Source of the DNA: Tetradesmus obliquus
Lineage: Eukaryota > Chlorophyta > Chlorophyceae > Sphaeropleales > Scenedesmaceae
NCBI GenBank assembly: GCA_030272155.1
Contig: CP126191.1
Span: 10,907,001-10,971,000, forward strand
Reading direction: 5' to 3'
DNA: 64,000 bases
The notes under the pieces are model-generated. The model had not been told where the DNA came from. It did no database searches and was given only the letters and a program-made list of their open reading frames with translations. Below are positions 53,282 through 63,958 of the stretch, in pieces. Numbering within the stretch: the stretch's first letter is position 1; each line of letters opens with the position of its first letter. Position numbers and translations under genes: made by a program.

Positions 53282-53745
53282 GGCTGTGCCGAGATTGCCA
53301 CCAGCTGCCGCCTCTGCAAAGCTCGCCTCCAGTGACCTCACTGCCGCTCCTACTGTCGTCCCTGATGTAACTGCTGCTGTTGGCGGCCTACCGTCCTGCA
53401 GAGCCATGCTGCTTGCCTCAAAGTGCTCCTGGGGCGTTGATCTGGCGGCTGCTGCTGTCAGCTCACTCATGCCCCTGCCATGTGGGCCAGATGGTGCAGC
53501 CACAGCAGACACGCCAGGCCCAGTGACACTGCCTACGGCCAGGCCCTGCTGTAGTGGGCCCCCACCAGCACGCGTCAGGCTGGGCGTGCTGCCGCCACTG
53601 GCCAGGCCCAGGCAGCCAAACGACAGCTGGGAGTGCGGCTCACCACCAGCAGCAGCAGCAGCAGCAGCAGTGCTGCCAGCAGCTGCATGCACAGGCGTGC
53701 TGCAGCCAGGCAGTGCCACTGCAGACGGATCAGCACCTGCAGCCT

Positions 53746-53776
<31 letters not shown>

Positions 53777-56700
53777 CGACGTGGACGTGGCAAGGCGGTT
53801 GCTGCCTGGCACGTCTGCAAGAGGTGTCACAGCTGGGGAAGCAGGCTGTTGCTGCAGCTGCTGCTCAGCTGCTGCATTCACACGTGCGTCAACAGAAGGG
53901 TCCGTCTGCTGCTGCTTGAAAGCAGTCACTCTGCTGGCCCCAGACGCTCCAGTTGCTAGAGGGCTTGCTGAGGTCGCCGCAATCCTACCCTGCTGCTGCT
54001 GCTGCTGCTGCCGCTCCATGCTGTCCCGCCGCATCACCAAGTTGCTCAGCACGCCAGCACCCACCAGCGGCGATGTAGCCAGCGTGTGCCTCTCTGCATG
54101 CTTGGCCGCGCTCTTGCGCAGCTCGCGCAAGCCCTGCTTTGTGGCTTTCAAGCTGTGCACAAAGCTGCTGCGGATCTGGCTGGGCAGCCGTTCGCAGCGG
54201 CCTACCACATCTTCTAAGCCCGCCTGCAGCTGCTGCGATGGCGTACCACTGCTGCTGCCCAGGCCGCGGCGGCTGGGGCTCAGCGGCTGGCTGCTGCTGC
54301 AGGTGCTGCTGTTGAAGCTGCTGTTGCTGGCATTGACTATGCTGCAGACGGCCTGCGCGGGCGCAGTCTTGGAGCCAATTATGGTGGTGCTGCATTGCGG
54401 CTTGCTGCTGCTGGCGTGCTGCAGCTGAGGCGGAGCAGCAACTGACAGCTGCTGCTGCTGTAGTTGCTGCTGTGGTTGCGGCCGCAGCAAGGCTGGGCAG
54501 CTGGCCGCAGTGGCGTGTGGGCTGCTGCTGCTGCTGCCCCCGCACGCCAGTGGTGAAGCCATCTGAGGAGAGATGATACGCAGCGGCTGCAGGCTGCTGT
54601 GGCTGCTGTCGGAGCTGTAGCCGTCATCATCATCATCCTCTTCATCTGTGGTGCCCTCGAACCCACCACCAGCAGCAGCAGCAGCTGCTGGTGTGCTGCT
54701 GCGGCTGGGCATGGCTGCCTTCACACCACTCCGTGACTGCAGCTGCTGCTGGTTTAAAGCGCCTGGTGGCACAGCGCGCGCCTGCGCGCTGCCGGCTGCT
54801 GCAGGCTGTGCGGCTGTGGGTGTGTGTGGAGACACGGGGTGCTCGCCCACCCACTGCTCTGCTGCTGCTCCTGCTGTGACGGCTTCTGCTGCTCCTGCAG
54901 GTGCTGCTGCTGCTGCGGGGTCTGCTGCAGCTGGGCTGATGTCCCAGCGGATGGTCATGTAGAAGCACTTGCCGGCGCCTGCAGCAATCGCAACACACAC
55001 ACAGCAGCAGGCCATGCAGGAGACATGGTGTGTCGGTGAACAGCGAAGCGCCAGACAGTGCAATGCGGCACAGCTGAGCGCAGCTTACTCGCAGGCAAAG
55101 CTCATCAGCGTCGTTGGCCAATTTCTAGCGCTGCAATGCCCAGCAGCAGCAGCAGTAGCATCAGCAGAACCACCACCAGAAGCAGCAGCAGCAGCAGCAG
55201 CCTCACCTGCAGGCAGATCCGGCATGCGCTGCGTGATCAGCAGCACCAGCCTCCCGCCGGGCGCGGCCAGCAGCAGCTGCTCCTGCACCACCAGGGAGCG
55301 CACCGCGCCCCAGGGGCCGCTTGTACTGTAGATGTACTGCAGTGTGCGGCTGAGGCTGCCGGGTGGGGGCTGCACGTGGGGTGCTGAGGGGCTAGGGTGG
55401 CGACCCGAGCACACCTGCGCAGGCGGCAGCAGCGGCAGCAGCAGCAGCGGCAAAACTTGTCAACCACCAACCACGTACTCCATCACAATATAGTTGCTCC
55501 GCATGTGGGTGTTACATGTGGCTGTGCCAAAACGCACAAACGAACACATGCAGCACAGTCACTGGTGCTCGTGTCCTAATGCATCGACTATGCTGCATGC
55601 TCTCTGCAGCTGCCGAGGTCATGCCTGCACACTGCTGCGCTGCATGCCTGCTGCCGTGCCGCCCACCTGCCATGGCGTGAGGCTGACCAGCTCGTTGCCC
55701 TGCGCCCTGTACACGGACGGCAGGAAGCCAGACTGGTCCGACAGCAGCACCTGCAGCAGGGCACAGGCAGGCAGGCGGGCAGCAACAGGTGGTAGCAGTG
55801 AATGCACACGGTGAGTGCAAAACATACAAGACACATCCATAGCTACATGCAAGTAGACAAAAAAGAGCTGTCGCAAGCGACGCTGCAGCACCTACTGGCA
55901 CACGCTGCAGCGGTCATGTCAGTGCAGCCGCCGCACCTCAGCCAGGCTGCGTGCAGTGACGCCAGGCAAGGTAACCCCAGCCATCAGCGCCATGCCAGGT
56001 GGCAGCACCAGCAGCCGCTCCGCAGCAGGCCCGGCCACCTCGCGCCAGGCAGGGAAGTGCAGCGGGCTGGCAGCAGCAGCAGCAGCAGCAGCACTGCCAG
56101 GGCCGCCGGCATCGCTGCCGCCTGAGCTCATCATTGCGGCGTAGTCTCCGCTGATGCTGCCGCTGCTGCTGCCTGGCAGCAGGCCCGCAGAGGGGCCGCT
56201 GCTGCTGGCGAGGCTTGACAGGTATGCGTCAGCAGCCTTGGGGCTGCGAAGGGTTGCAGGATGAAGGAGGAGGTGGGCCGGCAGCAGCAGCAGCAGCCGC
56301 AGGGCAAGCAATGAGCCTGATCAAGACCGTGTAGAGAAAAGTGTGCCGGCGCTGAGGCCGCGCGCAACTCTGCTGACAAAAAGCAACTGCTTGTACACGG
56401 CACCTAGCGCCTCCTACACTCCACTGCCGCAAAACTGCACAATGGGCAAACTACATGCGTTAATGCGACACCTGCTGCATAGCAACTACTTGCAGGCACA
56501 GCGCTACTCGAGCAGCACGCTGTCGCTGTCGCCTCACTTGGCTGCCCTCCAGCGTGCCACCATGAGCTCGAAGGCCTTGCGCCTGCTGGCAAACAGGAAG
56601 CTGGTGAACACGTCGTCACGCGTCGCCCCCGAGCAGGGGTCGCAGCGCACCACCTGCAGCACCCCGCAGCACACATTCAGCAGGTCAAGCAGCAGCATAG

Positions 56701-58097
56701 CAGTGAAAAGGAGGGAGTACACTGTAGTGCTTTTACACAGACAAGTGCAGCATCAGCTTTGCATAAGCTGCTGCTGCTGAGGCTGCCTGGTACATAGAGT
56801 GTAGCTGCTGCAGGCGCTGCCGTGGCTGCGCCGTGTGCCACGCTCAGGCGGCGCTTGTGATCCCTCCTGCGCCTGCTGATGCCGCTGCCGACCGTGACCT
56901 GCCTACTGCCGCTGCTCACCCAGGCGTGAAACCTGCCTGTAGCTGCTGCTCTGGCAGTGCTGCTGCTGCTGGCAGGCATTCCACGCTCTGCTGGCTGCTT
57001 ACCGCGATGGTGTTGGGCATGCGCATGAAGGAGCGCTTGCGGATGACCTGCACATCCTGCAGGGGCGACAAAACCACAACAGCAGCATGTTATGAGGATT
57101 GGCAGAAGCTGTGACGCAGTCCGCCTGTTGCTGTTGTGAATGCACTTCATTAAGCACATGCGCGCTGCTGTGCTGCCACCTGCACCTGACATTCGCCAGC
57201 ACCACCCTGCTGAGCCGCGCCACACTATGCTGCACTGCCGTATGCCGCTGCTGCTGCTGCCGTAGGCGCGAAGAAAGGAGTTGAGCTAGCATGTGGGGCT
57301 GCCGCCCTGACGCAGCACGCCATGCCCTGCCAGTTGCGCATTGCTGCTGGCCGCGCAACACGCTCAGCTGCCAGCGGTGGGCCCTCCCGCTGCATCACCC
57401 CAACCCCAACCCCAGCCCCACCATCCAACCGCTGCTGTGGGCCCGGCCCCACCTTGAAGGCGATGCGCTCCACCTTGATGACCGCCAGCAGGTTGGCGTG
57501 GAACACCATCACGCTGCTGAACACATACAGCTGGCCCTGGGGGGAGGAGGTAAGTACAGCAGCGCAGCAGCATGAATGCCAGCCACATGGTGTGGGCTTC
57601 CCCCATGGCGTGGAGCAAGCGCTGCAGCTGCCTACATCCGCAAGACGAATGAACAACCTGCTGCTCCAGGCTCCAAGGGCCAGGTACGCCAAGCTGAGTT
57701 GGTCTTACAAAACGGCGCTCAACTCCTGCGTGCACAGCACTATGCACTGCATGCGGAGCATTCATCCCAGGCTGGCTCAACAGTTGCAACACAGGCACTG
57801 CTGCCTGCGGAACCAGCGCCGCCGCACCTGCAGGAACTGCGCGCCCCAGCGCGGCCGCGTGTGTGCGCAGCTGAACTGGCCGTACAGCTCCTCGCCCTCA
57901 TCCAGGCCAAACGCGGTGCGCAGCTGTGCAATGCGCGCCCCCATGCTGCTGCTGTTGCTGCTCCGCCTGCGGCTGCGCCTCTGCAGCCAGGAGGGCAACG
58001 GCCATGGCATGAGCTGGTGATTGAGCGATGCCTCATGGTGTGTGGTGTCAAACTGCCCCTTGCTGATGCTGCTGGTTGGTGTGCTGCAAGAGTCCAT
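51587..58097 (-). CDS. GRAM-VASt domain membrane protein (VAD1/Lam/Aster-like lipid-transfer protein)
   Basis: Nine phase-consistent exons can be joined: 58097-57828, 57536-57453, 57056-57003, 56653-56538, 56243-55937, 55750-55667, 55414-55207, 54978-52276 and 52023-51587, giving about 1420 residues. All introns are GT-AG. A GRAM domain (about 62-172) begins FGLDEGEELYGQF and continues GQLYVFSSVMVFHANLL, VQVIRKRSFMRMPNT and FASRRKAFELMVARW. The VASt domain starts near 275 with LLSDQSGFLPSVYRAQGN, then TLQYIYSTSGPWGAVRS and KCFYMTIRWDI. About 800 Ala/Gln/Ser-rich residues follow before it resumes at VRAAVTFTKWHMVQAKIEKD. The last exon has one clear membrane helix (AGAAVLLVVGVQLALLWQ) and a weaker one before it. 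Proteins of this family move sterol or other lipids at ER contact sites; plant VAD1 affects cell death and defence. The start is uncertain: TTTTGCAG just upstream may be an acceptor for an earlier exon. Confidence 0.85.
52485..54938 (-). other. Low-complexity insert of about 800 residues within the VASt domain
   Basis: Between RWDISPA and VRAAVTF, two parts that are nearly adjacent in ordinary VASt domains, exon 8 stays open for about 2.45 kb. The stretch is dominated by Ala, Gln, Ser and Gly runs. It also holds an acidic patch (EEDDDDDGYSSDSS), a histidine run followed by glutamines (near 53757-53776), and one helix-like, basic segment (GLEDVVGRCERLPSQIRS and on through LKATKQGLRELRKSA). Both domain halves are in the same frame and I see no donor GT right after RWDI, which argues that it is exonic. 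It is probably disordered. Confidence 0.75.
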
Positions 58098-58647
58098 GCA
58101 AGCAGTTGCTGCAAAAGGATGCTGTCAATGCTGATCAACGTGCGTGCTGTCACAGGCCGAAACTGCGCACATATGTGTAAACAACATACCTAGACAGTTG
58201 GGACCAAGGCATTCGAGGGTTGGCACGTCATGAAGGTCGTTTGCTCCCTTGGCCTTCCTGAGCTGCTTGAGCTTCCTGCCAGCTCCTCTGCGTTCATGCA
58301 GCTGCTCGGCGGGGTTCGATCCAGCGAGAAAAAGCTGTACCAGTTACATTGTGAGGCAAACGCACCATATGCTTTGGCAACGGTGAAACGAGGCGATGCC
58401 ACTTGAGACGCACAATGACTCAGACACGTTGTCAGACAAGGTGCTGCTTCAAATTTTAGTGTACCATTCTTCAATGGATGACCATTGCAGTAAATCTTCC
58501 TTGCACAGGAGAGCTCAAGCGGAGGAGTGTCACTCAACGTCGAAATTGACAGAACGAGACCACATATGCTGGTCGATTGAACGTGCACGAGAGTTTTGAT
58601 TGACGTGCGACATTACTTTACTGAAAAGTGTTTGATCTGCCACCAAC
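58098..58647. promoter_or_regulatory. Shared divergent promoter region (GRAM-VASt gene and PLP3)
   Basis: About 550 bp separate the apparent start of the minus-strand GRAM-VASt gene from the plus-strand PLP3 start, so both promoters must fit here unless the former has an extra 5' exon. A 132-codon minus-strand frame (58588-58190) shows no domain and no good splice link, so I treat it as chance or leader. No clear TATA box or operator was identified. Confidence 0.5.
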
Positions 58648-60881
58648 ATGGCGCTGGTGCGTGCCTGCAGTCGCAACTCACAGCAGCTCTGCACTCACTT
58701 GCCTGTATCTGACAGGATCGATCATGTTTGCAGGACAAGAAGCAACTGGGCTCAGCCCTAACCACCATAGCCCATGGGCAGGCTATGATGGCAGCGGTCA
58801 GGGACTATGCGAAAGTGAGCGCGCCAAGAGAGGCAATACTGAGATAGGCACACCATCACATGTCCTGCAGCTGCAAAAAGATCGTTGTTTCAAATATGTA
58901 TGTGGTTCAAAACCAGCGAAGCACGGCTTGGCAGCATATGAGCCCAATCAATCCTGCAAGCACTGTAGCAGCAGCACAATAGCAGCACCCAGCAAGATCT
59001 GTACTTCTCTGTTGCACCCATCCATGACAGTATTCAGTGTGTATGTGTTGTTGTAATGTCGTGGCATGCTGCAAAATGCCATGCAACATGCCTACACATG
59101 CTGAATCGTCCGCTTTCAAAGTACTTTATTACTCTCGTTGGCAACTGCTGTTCTTTGTTATTTGCAGGAGCTAAAAGAAAACGAACAGCAAGGTCCGTGC
59201 TGTCAAGGCATGGACATCAACGTGGATGAGCTGCTGGATGATCCAGAGCTTGAGCGGCTGCACAGGTGCGCGCCTGCGCGACAGCAGCAGCGGCAAAAGC
59301 AGCCACAGCTTGGTAACGAGAGCCCAGCAGCAGCAGCACCAGAAGTGAAAGCCGCAGCAGCTGGTTCTCATGACACGGCGTGCAGCTGCAGCTGCTGATT
59401 AGCACACACCTCAGCGTCACCTGGTCAGCAGCTCTTGGTAAAGGGCTGTGCCGCGACACCAGCAGTGCCTGTGTATGTAGCTGCAGCTGCGCAGTGCAGC
59501 TGGAATCCTTGCGCAGAGCGCTGAGTTTTGATGCACCTGCACAGAGACCAAGCAGACAGGCACCATGGCATTGCATGACGGCAAGCACACAGCAACAGCA
59601 GCAGTGCCCTGGCACCCAGCACGCTTGTAACCATAATGGCGCGTGTGCTTTCCTGCTGCAGCGTGCACCAACCTCGGTCACACCTGCTCGAGCACACCTA
59701 GCCGCCACCATGCTGCACCAGGTGTGCTTAGCATGTCCAGTGCTGCTGCTGCAATCACGTTCTTTTGTTCACACCTCGCCCTGACCAATCCCGCCTGGCT
59801 GGGCTGCCTCGCATGCTGCTTGATGCCCCTGCAGGGACCGCGTGGCAGCCATGAAGCAGGAAGCAGAACGACGTGCAGCACTACAGCAAGCGGGGCACGG
59901 CAGCTACAGCGAGATAACAGAGGGCGAATTTCTGGAGATAGTGACCAAAACAGACGCTGTGGTGTGCCACTTCTTCCACAAGGACTTTGAGCGCTGCAAG
60001 ATTGTGGACAAGCACATGGGCGAGCTGGCGCCCAAGTACATGGAGGCGCGCTTCATCAAGCTGTCAGCGCCGGTGAGGCGGGGAGCGGGATGGTGAAGTA
60101 GGGTATTTGTGTAGTTTACAGGGGTTGAGAGGGCGGATATTGGTGCTGCAGCAGCAGCAGCCGTAGAAGCAACAGCAGCAGCATCAGGGCCACCGTGCAT
60201 GCGTTCTTTTGTCGTGCGTAGCGTTAAATACTGCTGCTCGACCACCACCACCACCAGCAGCAGCAGCAGCAGCAGCAGCGGTACTGCCAGGTGTGCGCGG
60301 CCCTTGCAGGCAGCTTTTGAACAGCAGTGGTTTGGTATTGTTGGTACGCTGTGTGGTGCAGACGCTGTGCACGCTTTGCGCTGCGGTCTCACCTGCGCTG
60401 CGCCAGGCACGCGGCGTGCACAGCTAGCTGCTCACCTCCATGTGCTCTGCTGCTGAGCTGCCTCACTCCTGGCTGCAGGACTCTCCCTGCTTCACTGCGA
60501 AGCTGGGTATGCAGGTGCTGCCTGTGAAGCTGGTTGCTCACACCGTTTGCCCTCACGGCGCTGCGTACTTTGTGCCTGCAGGACTCCCCCTTCTTCACAG
60601 TCAAGCTGGGCATCAAGGTGCTGCCTGCAGTGGTGGTCTTCAAGGGAGGCGTCAGCGTGGACAGGCTGGTGGGCTTCGAGCAGCTTGGGGGCCGTGATGA
60701 CTTCAGCACGGCAGCGCTGGAGGCGCGCCTGGCAGCAGCAGGCATCCGGACAGGCGTGCGGAAAGGCGCAGCAGCAGCGGGTGAGGAGAGCGAGGAGGAG
60801 GAGTGCCAGGTGGCTGCCAGCATACGGCGAGGCATCGTCCACAAGGGCTCGGATGACGAGAGCAGCGACTTTGACGACTAG
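58648..60881 (+). CDS. PLP3: Phosducin-like protein 3 (thioredoxin-fold, tubulin-folding cofactor)
   Basis: Five exons in phase: 58648-58656, 58734-58814, 59168-59265, 59835-60072 and 60582-60881, giving 241 residues. The order and spacing of motifs follow plant PLP3 from memory: GSALTTIAHGQAMMAAVRDY (N-terminal helix), VDELLDDPELERLH (about 49-62), GHGSYSEITEGEFL, then the thioredoxin-like fold with VVCHFFHKDFERCKIVDKHM, ARFIKLSAP, IKVLPAVVVFKGG and LVGFEQLGGRDDFST. The tail has ASIRRGIV and an acidic SDDESSDFDD end. The fold has no CxxC pair, so a redox role is unlikely. PLP3 proteins act with the cytosolic chaperonin CCT in beta-tubulin folding; Arabidopsis PLP3 is needed for microtubule arrays. 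The ATG sits in CACCAACATGG, and the first coding exon is only ATGGCGCTG before donor GTGCGT. That placement is inferred from phase and from alignment length. Confidence 0.9.
60473..60528 (+). repeat. Decayed duplicate of the PLP3 exon-5 acceptor and first codons
   Basis: In the last PLP3 intron, GCAGGACTCTCCCTGCTTCA and the following bases up to GTGCTGCCTG (60475-60524) match the true acceptor and exon start at 60578-60627 in 42 of 50 positions, 103 bp apart. The copy would read DSPCFTAKLGMQVLP against DSPFFTVKLGIKVLP. Its acceptor lies 103 nt upstream of the real one, so splicing there and reading through would shift the frame. It looks like a partial exon duplication that is losing function. 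Confidence 0.8.
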
Positions 60882-62043
60882 GCAGGCGCAATAGGGCAGA
60901 AGGCTTCAGCAATGCAATGGAGTTAGATATAGGTGCGATTGACACAGACCATGGCAGCTTCTGCACAGCTGCTGGTTATATGAGGAGTGTGCGGGGCTGA
61001 CTTGTGTTGGATCAAGGCAGTTGCGCGCCATGCAGGCACATCAGTCATGGCAGAGACTTGCGCAGGTGGCTTGCACTCTGTCGAAGATGCACTGCATGAG
61101 TTTTTTGCAGCTGCGGGGAACCCATTCGCTCCCATGCATCGTTTGCTTGTACATGGTGTGACCAGGCGGTGTGTGGCTAGCTGTGTAGCTGGAGCAAGTT
61201 TCACAAGCCAATCTCGGCCTAGCTGTGCAGCAAGCTCCTTGCTGCTGCAACCGGCGCATGTCTTGCTGCACGGTTGCATAGCCTGGCATCGACACATGCA
61301 CAACATTGTGCTGCTTGGGGGCGCTGTGTGCGTACACGTAAAAGCACAGCACTGCATGCACGCATGCGTGTGTATGGGGCTGGGCTACCGCCGTTCGGTT
61401 TAGTCAGCGGCTGCATCGCGCCCCTGTCTGGCAAAGGGCAAGCAACCAAACAGCTACTGCACGTCATACACAGCTGATGCTGCAAGTAATGGGCGGACAG
61501 TGCTAGCACCAAGCAAAAGCTTGCATTCTTGTACTGGTCCAGTGGTTTGTGGCCAGTGCCTGTAGGCACCTGCTGGTGGCATGCTCAGCATAAGATCATG
61601 ATGCGCAGCTCCTGCTGCAACCTTGTTTCAAGCCACCATGCCCTCAATGCACTTCACACATGTGGCATGCAGTGTGGCATGCAGTGCGTGTGCTTTTACG
61701 TTTGAACACATCTTGGATGGTCTGATGATGAATGTGGGTTGTCTGGTGATGCACAGGAGTGTGGTAGCGCTGCAGTCGACGACCACGAGGGCCTCACAGG
61801 GCCCCTTGGAAGGGCCCGGTGCAATTGACTAGAATCCTCGTTGAGTGGAGCATGTAATGTAATGTAATGTAATGAATCAGATTTGAGTTGCCGGAGCCAC
61901 TAAGCCCTGGAGCTGTCGAACAGTTTGCATACGCATCTGATGCTATGACGCTGCATAGCATAGGACTAAAAACAACTCGATCGACGGACACTGGCGTAAG
62001 CCAAGAAGTTCTGACTATTTGCAGGCACAGCACGATAGTCAAC
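60882..62043. other. 3' untranslated/intergenic region between PLP3 and the F-box-like gene
   Basis: About 1.16 kb without a convincing gene. Frames of 100-145 codons on both strands overlap each other and have no domain. It probably holds the PLP3 3' untranslated region, which may end near the TGTAA cluster at 61853, and the 5' leader of the next gene. Confidence 0.5.
61853..61872 (+). promoter_or_regulatory. Four tandem TGTAA pentamers (candidate poly(A) signal)
   Basis: TGTAA occurs four times without a gap. TGTAA is the usual chlorophyte poly(A) signal, and I found no other plus-strand copy when reading on from the PLP3 stop, about 970 bp upstream. It could be the PLP3 poly(A) site or simply a pentanucleotide microsatellite. 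Confidence 0.45.
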
Positions 62044-63958
62044 ATGGATGAAGATCCTTGGAGCACACTGCTTTCGTTTGGCCAGATGTCTTTAGACTCT
62101 TTTATCAGATTGGCTTGCGTCGACAAGCATCTACGGCAACTGTGCGAGGCGAAAGCTGCAGAAGGGACTGCAGCACAGGACCTGCTGCTGCAGGCTGTAA
62201 TAGCTGCATCGGCAGACGCTGTCAATGCCCCAGCGCACGTAGCAGGAGCTCCAGTGCTTCACGACCTTTCCACGGACCAAAAGGTGGCCTGGCTGCTGAA
62301 GCAGGTGCCTAGCCTCCTGCAAAATGATGACGTCATGTCAGCACTCATGCAGCAGCACAGCATGCCACACTGTATGGCAGCAGCACTGCTGCGACACGGA
62401 GCACAGTTCACCTGGCAGCAGCTGCAGGATGCAGCAGCCAGCCTGGTCCCAGGGCTGCAGGTGTGGGCTGAGCTCAGCAGGGCGCTGGGGGTGCAGCTGC
62501 ATGCGTCCGTGCCGCGCATTGCAGCAGCACTCTGCTGCGGAGATGTGCTGGAGCTGCAGGTGCGTTGTCACTGTGTCAGCGAAGCAAGCCGAAGTTTGCA
62601 GTGTGTTGCCAAGCAAACTGATGCAAGAATGTTTCCATGTGTCAGTGGTTACAGGGGCCGTGTTGTACTGTGTATGCAAAACCTTTGTGCGACCAGTGCA
62701 CAGCAGCTGCATGGACAGCAGAGTACGCCAGCTGCAACTGGCCTCTCAACCAAGTCTCTGCCTGGGGGGCACTCCAGCAGCCGGGGATGCCACTGCTAGG
62801 CTAGATGTAGAGTTGTTTTGCCTCTCTCTCGCAAGTGGCACAACTCATGGCATCTGCGCGGCTATGGGATGTGTTGTAGCAAAGTATCCTTGCAGCATAG
62901 TATCGTTGCACACGCCTCTCTGAGAGTTATGAAACACGTGCTGCACCTGCTGTTGTTGGCTGCTGCTGCGTTACAGAGCCCCCTGCAGTGGGACCTCCCA
63001 GCAGACACGCCACCTGGCACCCTCAGCAGCCGCCGCTCCGCACTGCTGCCTGGCTTGACACAGCTGGCAGTTGCCCTGCCAAGGGCTGGCGGCGCTACAG
63101 CCGCTCTGGCGGGCCTGTGCAGCTTGCAGGAGGCGGCAGGCCTGGACTGCAGCACTGTTGCTGGCCTGCTGAACGCAGCGCTGCAGGTACGTGGTGGGGC
63201 ACACAACGGGCTGGAGGGCTGGGCCAGAGACGCCATGTGCATGCACTGTGTGGTGCGGTGAGCTGCCTTGCACTGTGCATGGCAGCCGAGGCATTCTATA
63301 CCTGCAGCAATCTGCTTCGGATCAGACATCAGCAACTGCTTGTGGGTTGTGTTGTTTGCCTTGCTCTCTGGTTCCAACCTACAAGGCACCAGCTGTGTAC
63401 AGGCTTTTACGACACGCGGCTGACTTTGCTGCTGCTGCTGCTGTTCCTGTTGCTGTTGCAGATGCGCGCGACTGAGCGCGTAATGGTGCTGATGCGGCTG
63501 CCAGCAGTGCAGCAGCTGGAACAGGCAACAGCCCTGCAGCTGTTGCAGCATGCAGTGGACACGAAGCTCGCTGTCAGTGTGCAGCAGCTGTGCTCGCTGC
63601 CCGTCCTGCAAGCAGAGTATGACAGCAGTCAGAGCAACCCGTTGTGGTCACAGCTGTGGTCCAGTGCGTTGGTTACAGGGGCTCCTGCAATGCTGCGTGC
63701 GCTGAGTCAGCTGCCCGCGGTTCGTGCAATGCAGCAGCTGGATGCGCAGGCGCTGCTGCCGCTGCTGCATGCAGCTGTTCGTTGCCAGCACTCGGGCAGC
63801 CTTGGTTGGTTGTGCAAGCTGCCAGCAGCGGCAGATATCACCAGTGATGACGCAGCGGCACTGCTGCAGGTAGCTGTTGACAGCGGCAGCAGGGCGCAGG
63901 TGGCAGAGCTGCTGCAGCTTCAGGGCGTGCAAACGCTTACTCCTGCAAGCGTGCAGAG
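62044..63958 (+). CDS. F-box-like protein with helical repeats, 3' end beyond window
   Basis: Three phase-0-linked exons: 62044-62559, 62977-63186 and 63462-63958 (next donor GTGAGG at 63959), giving 407 residues so far. All donors (GTGCGT, GTACGT, GTGAGG) and acceptors (TTACAG, TTGCAG) are canonical. The N-terminus, MDEDPWSTLLSFGQMSLDSF followed by RLACVDKHLRQL, resembles an F-box. After a Gln/Ala-rich region come repeats of about 33-38 residues, each beginning near LPxV and containing LLxxAV (LPAVQQLEQATALQLLQHAV, LPAVRAMQQL..LLPLLHAAV, LPAAADITSDDAAALLQVAV, LQGVQTLT). They are helical and somewhat ankyrin-like, but I cannot name the repeat with confidence. A substrate adaptor of an SCF ubiquitin ligase is a guess from the F-box-like part. 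An in-frame ATG at 61945 is an alternative start; 62044 was chosen for its CAACATGG context and because the F-box-like part starts there. Confidence 0.65.

Noticed and set aside
52779-54428. Plus-strand frames opposite GRAM-VASt exon 8
   Set aside because: They are mirror images of CAG-rich coding sequence. The minus frame holds both VASt halves and the joined exons.
52485-54938. The VASt insert as an intron
   Set aside because: No GT donor follows RWDI at a suitable place, the frame is open throughout, and both flanking halves share that frame. Only cDNA can settle it.
58190-58588. 132-codon minus-strand frame as an upstream exon of the GRAM-VASt gene
   Set aside because: No domain, and no donor/acceptor pair that joins it in phase to the GRAM exon could be identified with confidence. 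A further 5' exon is still possible.
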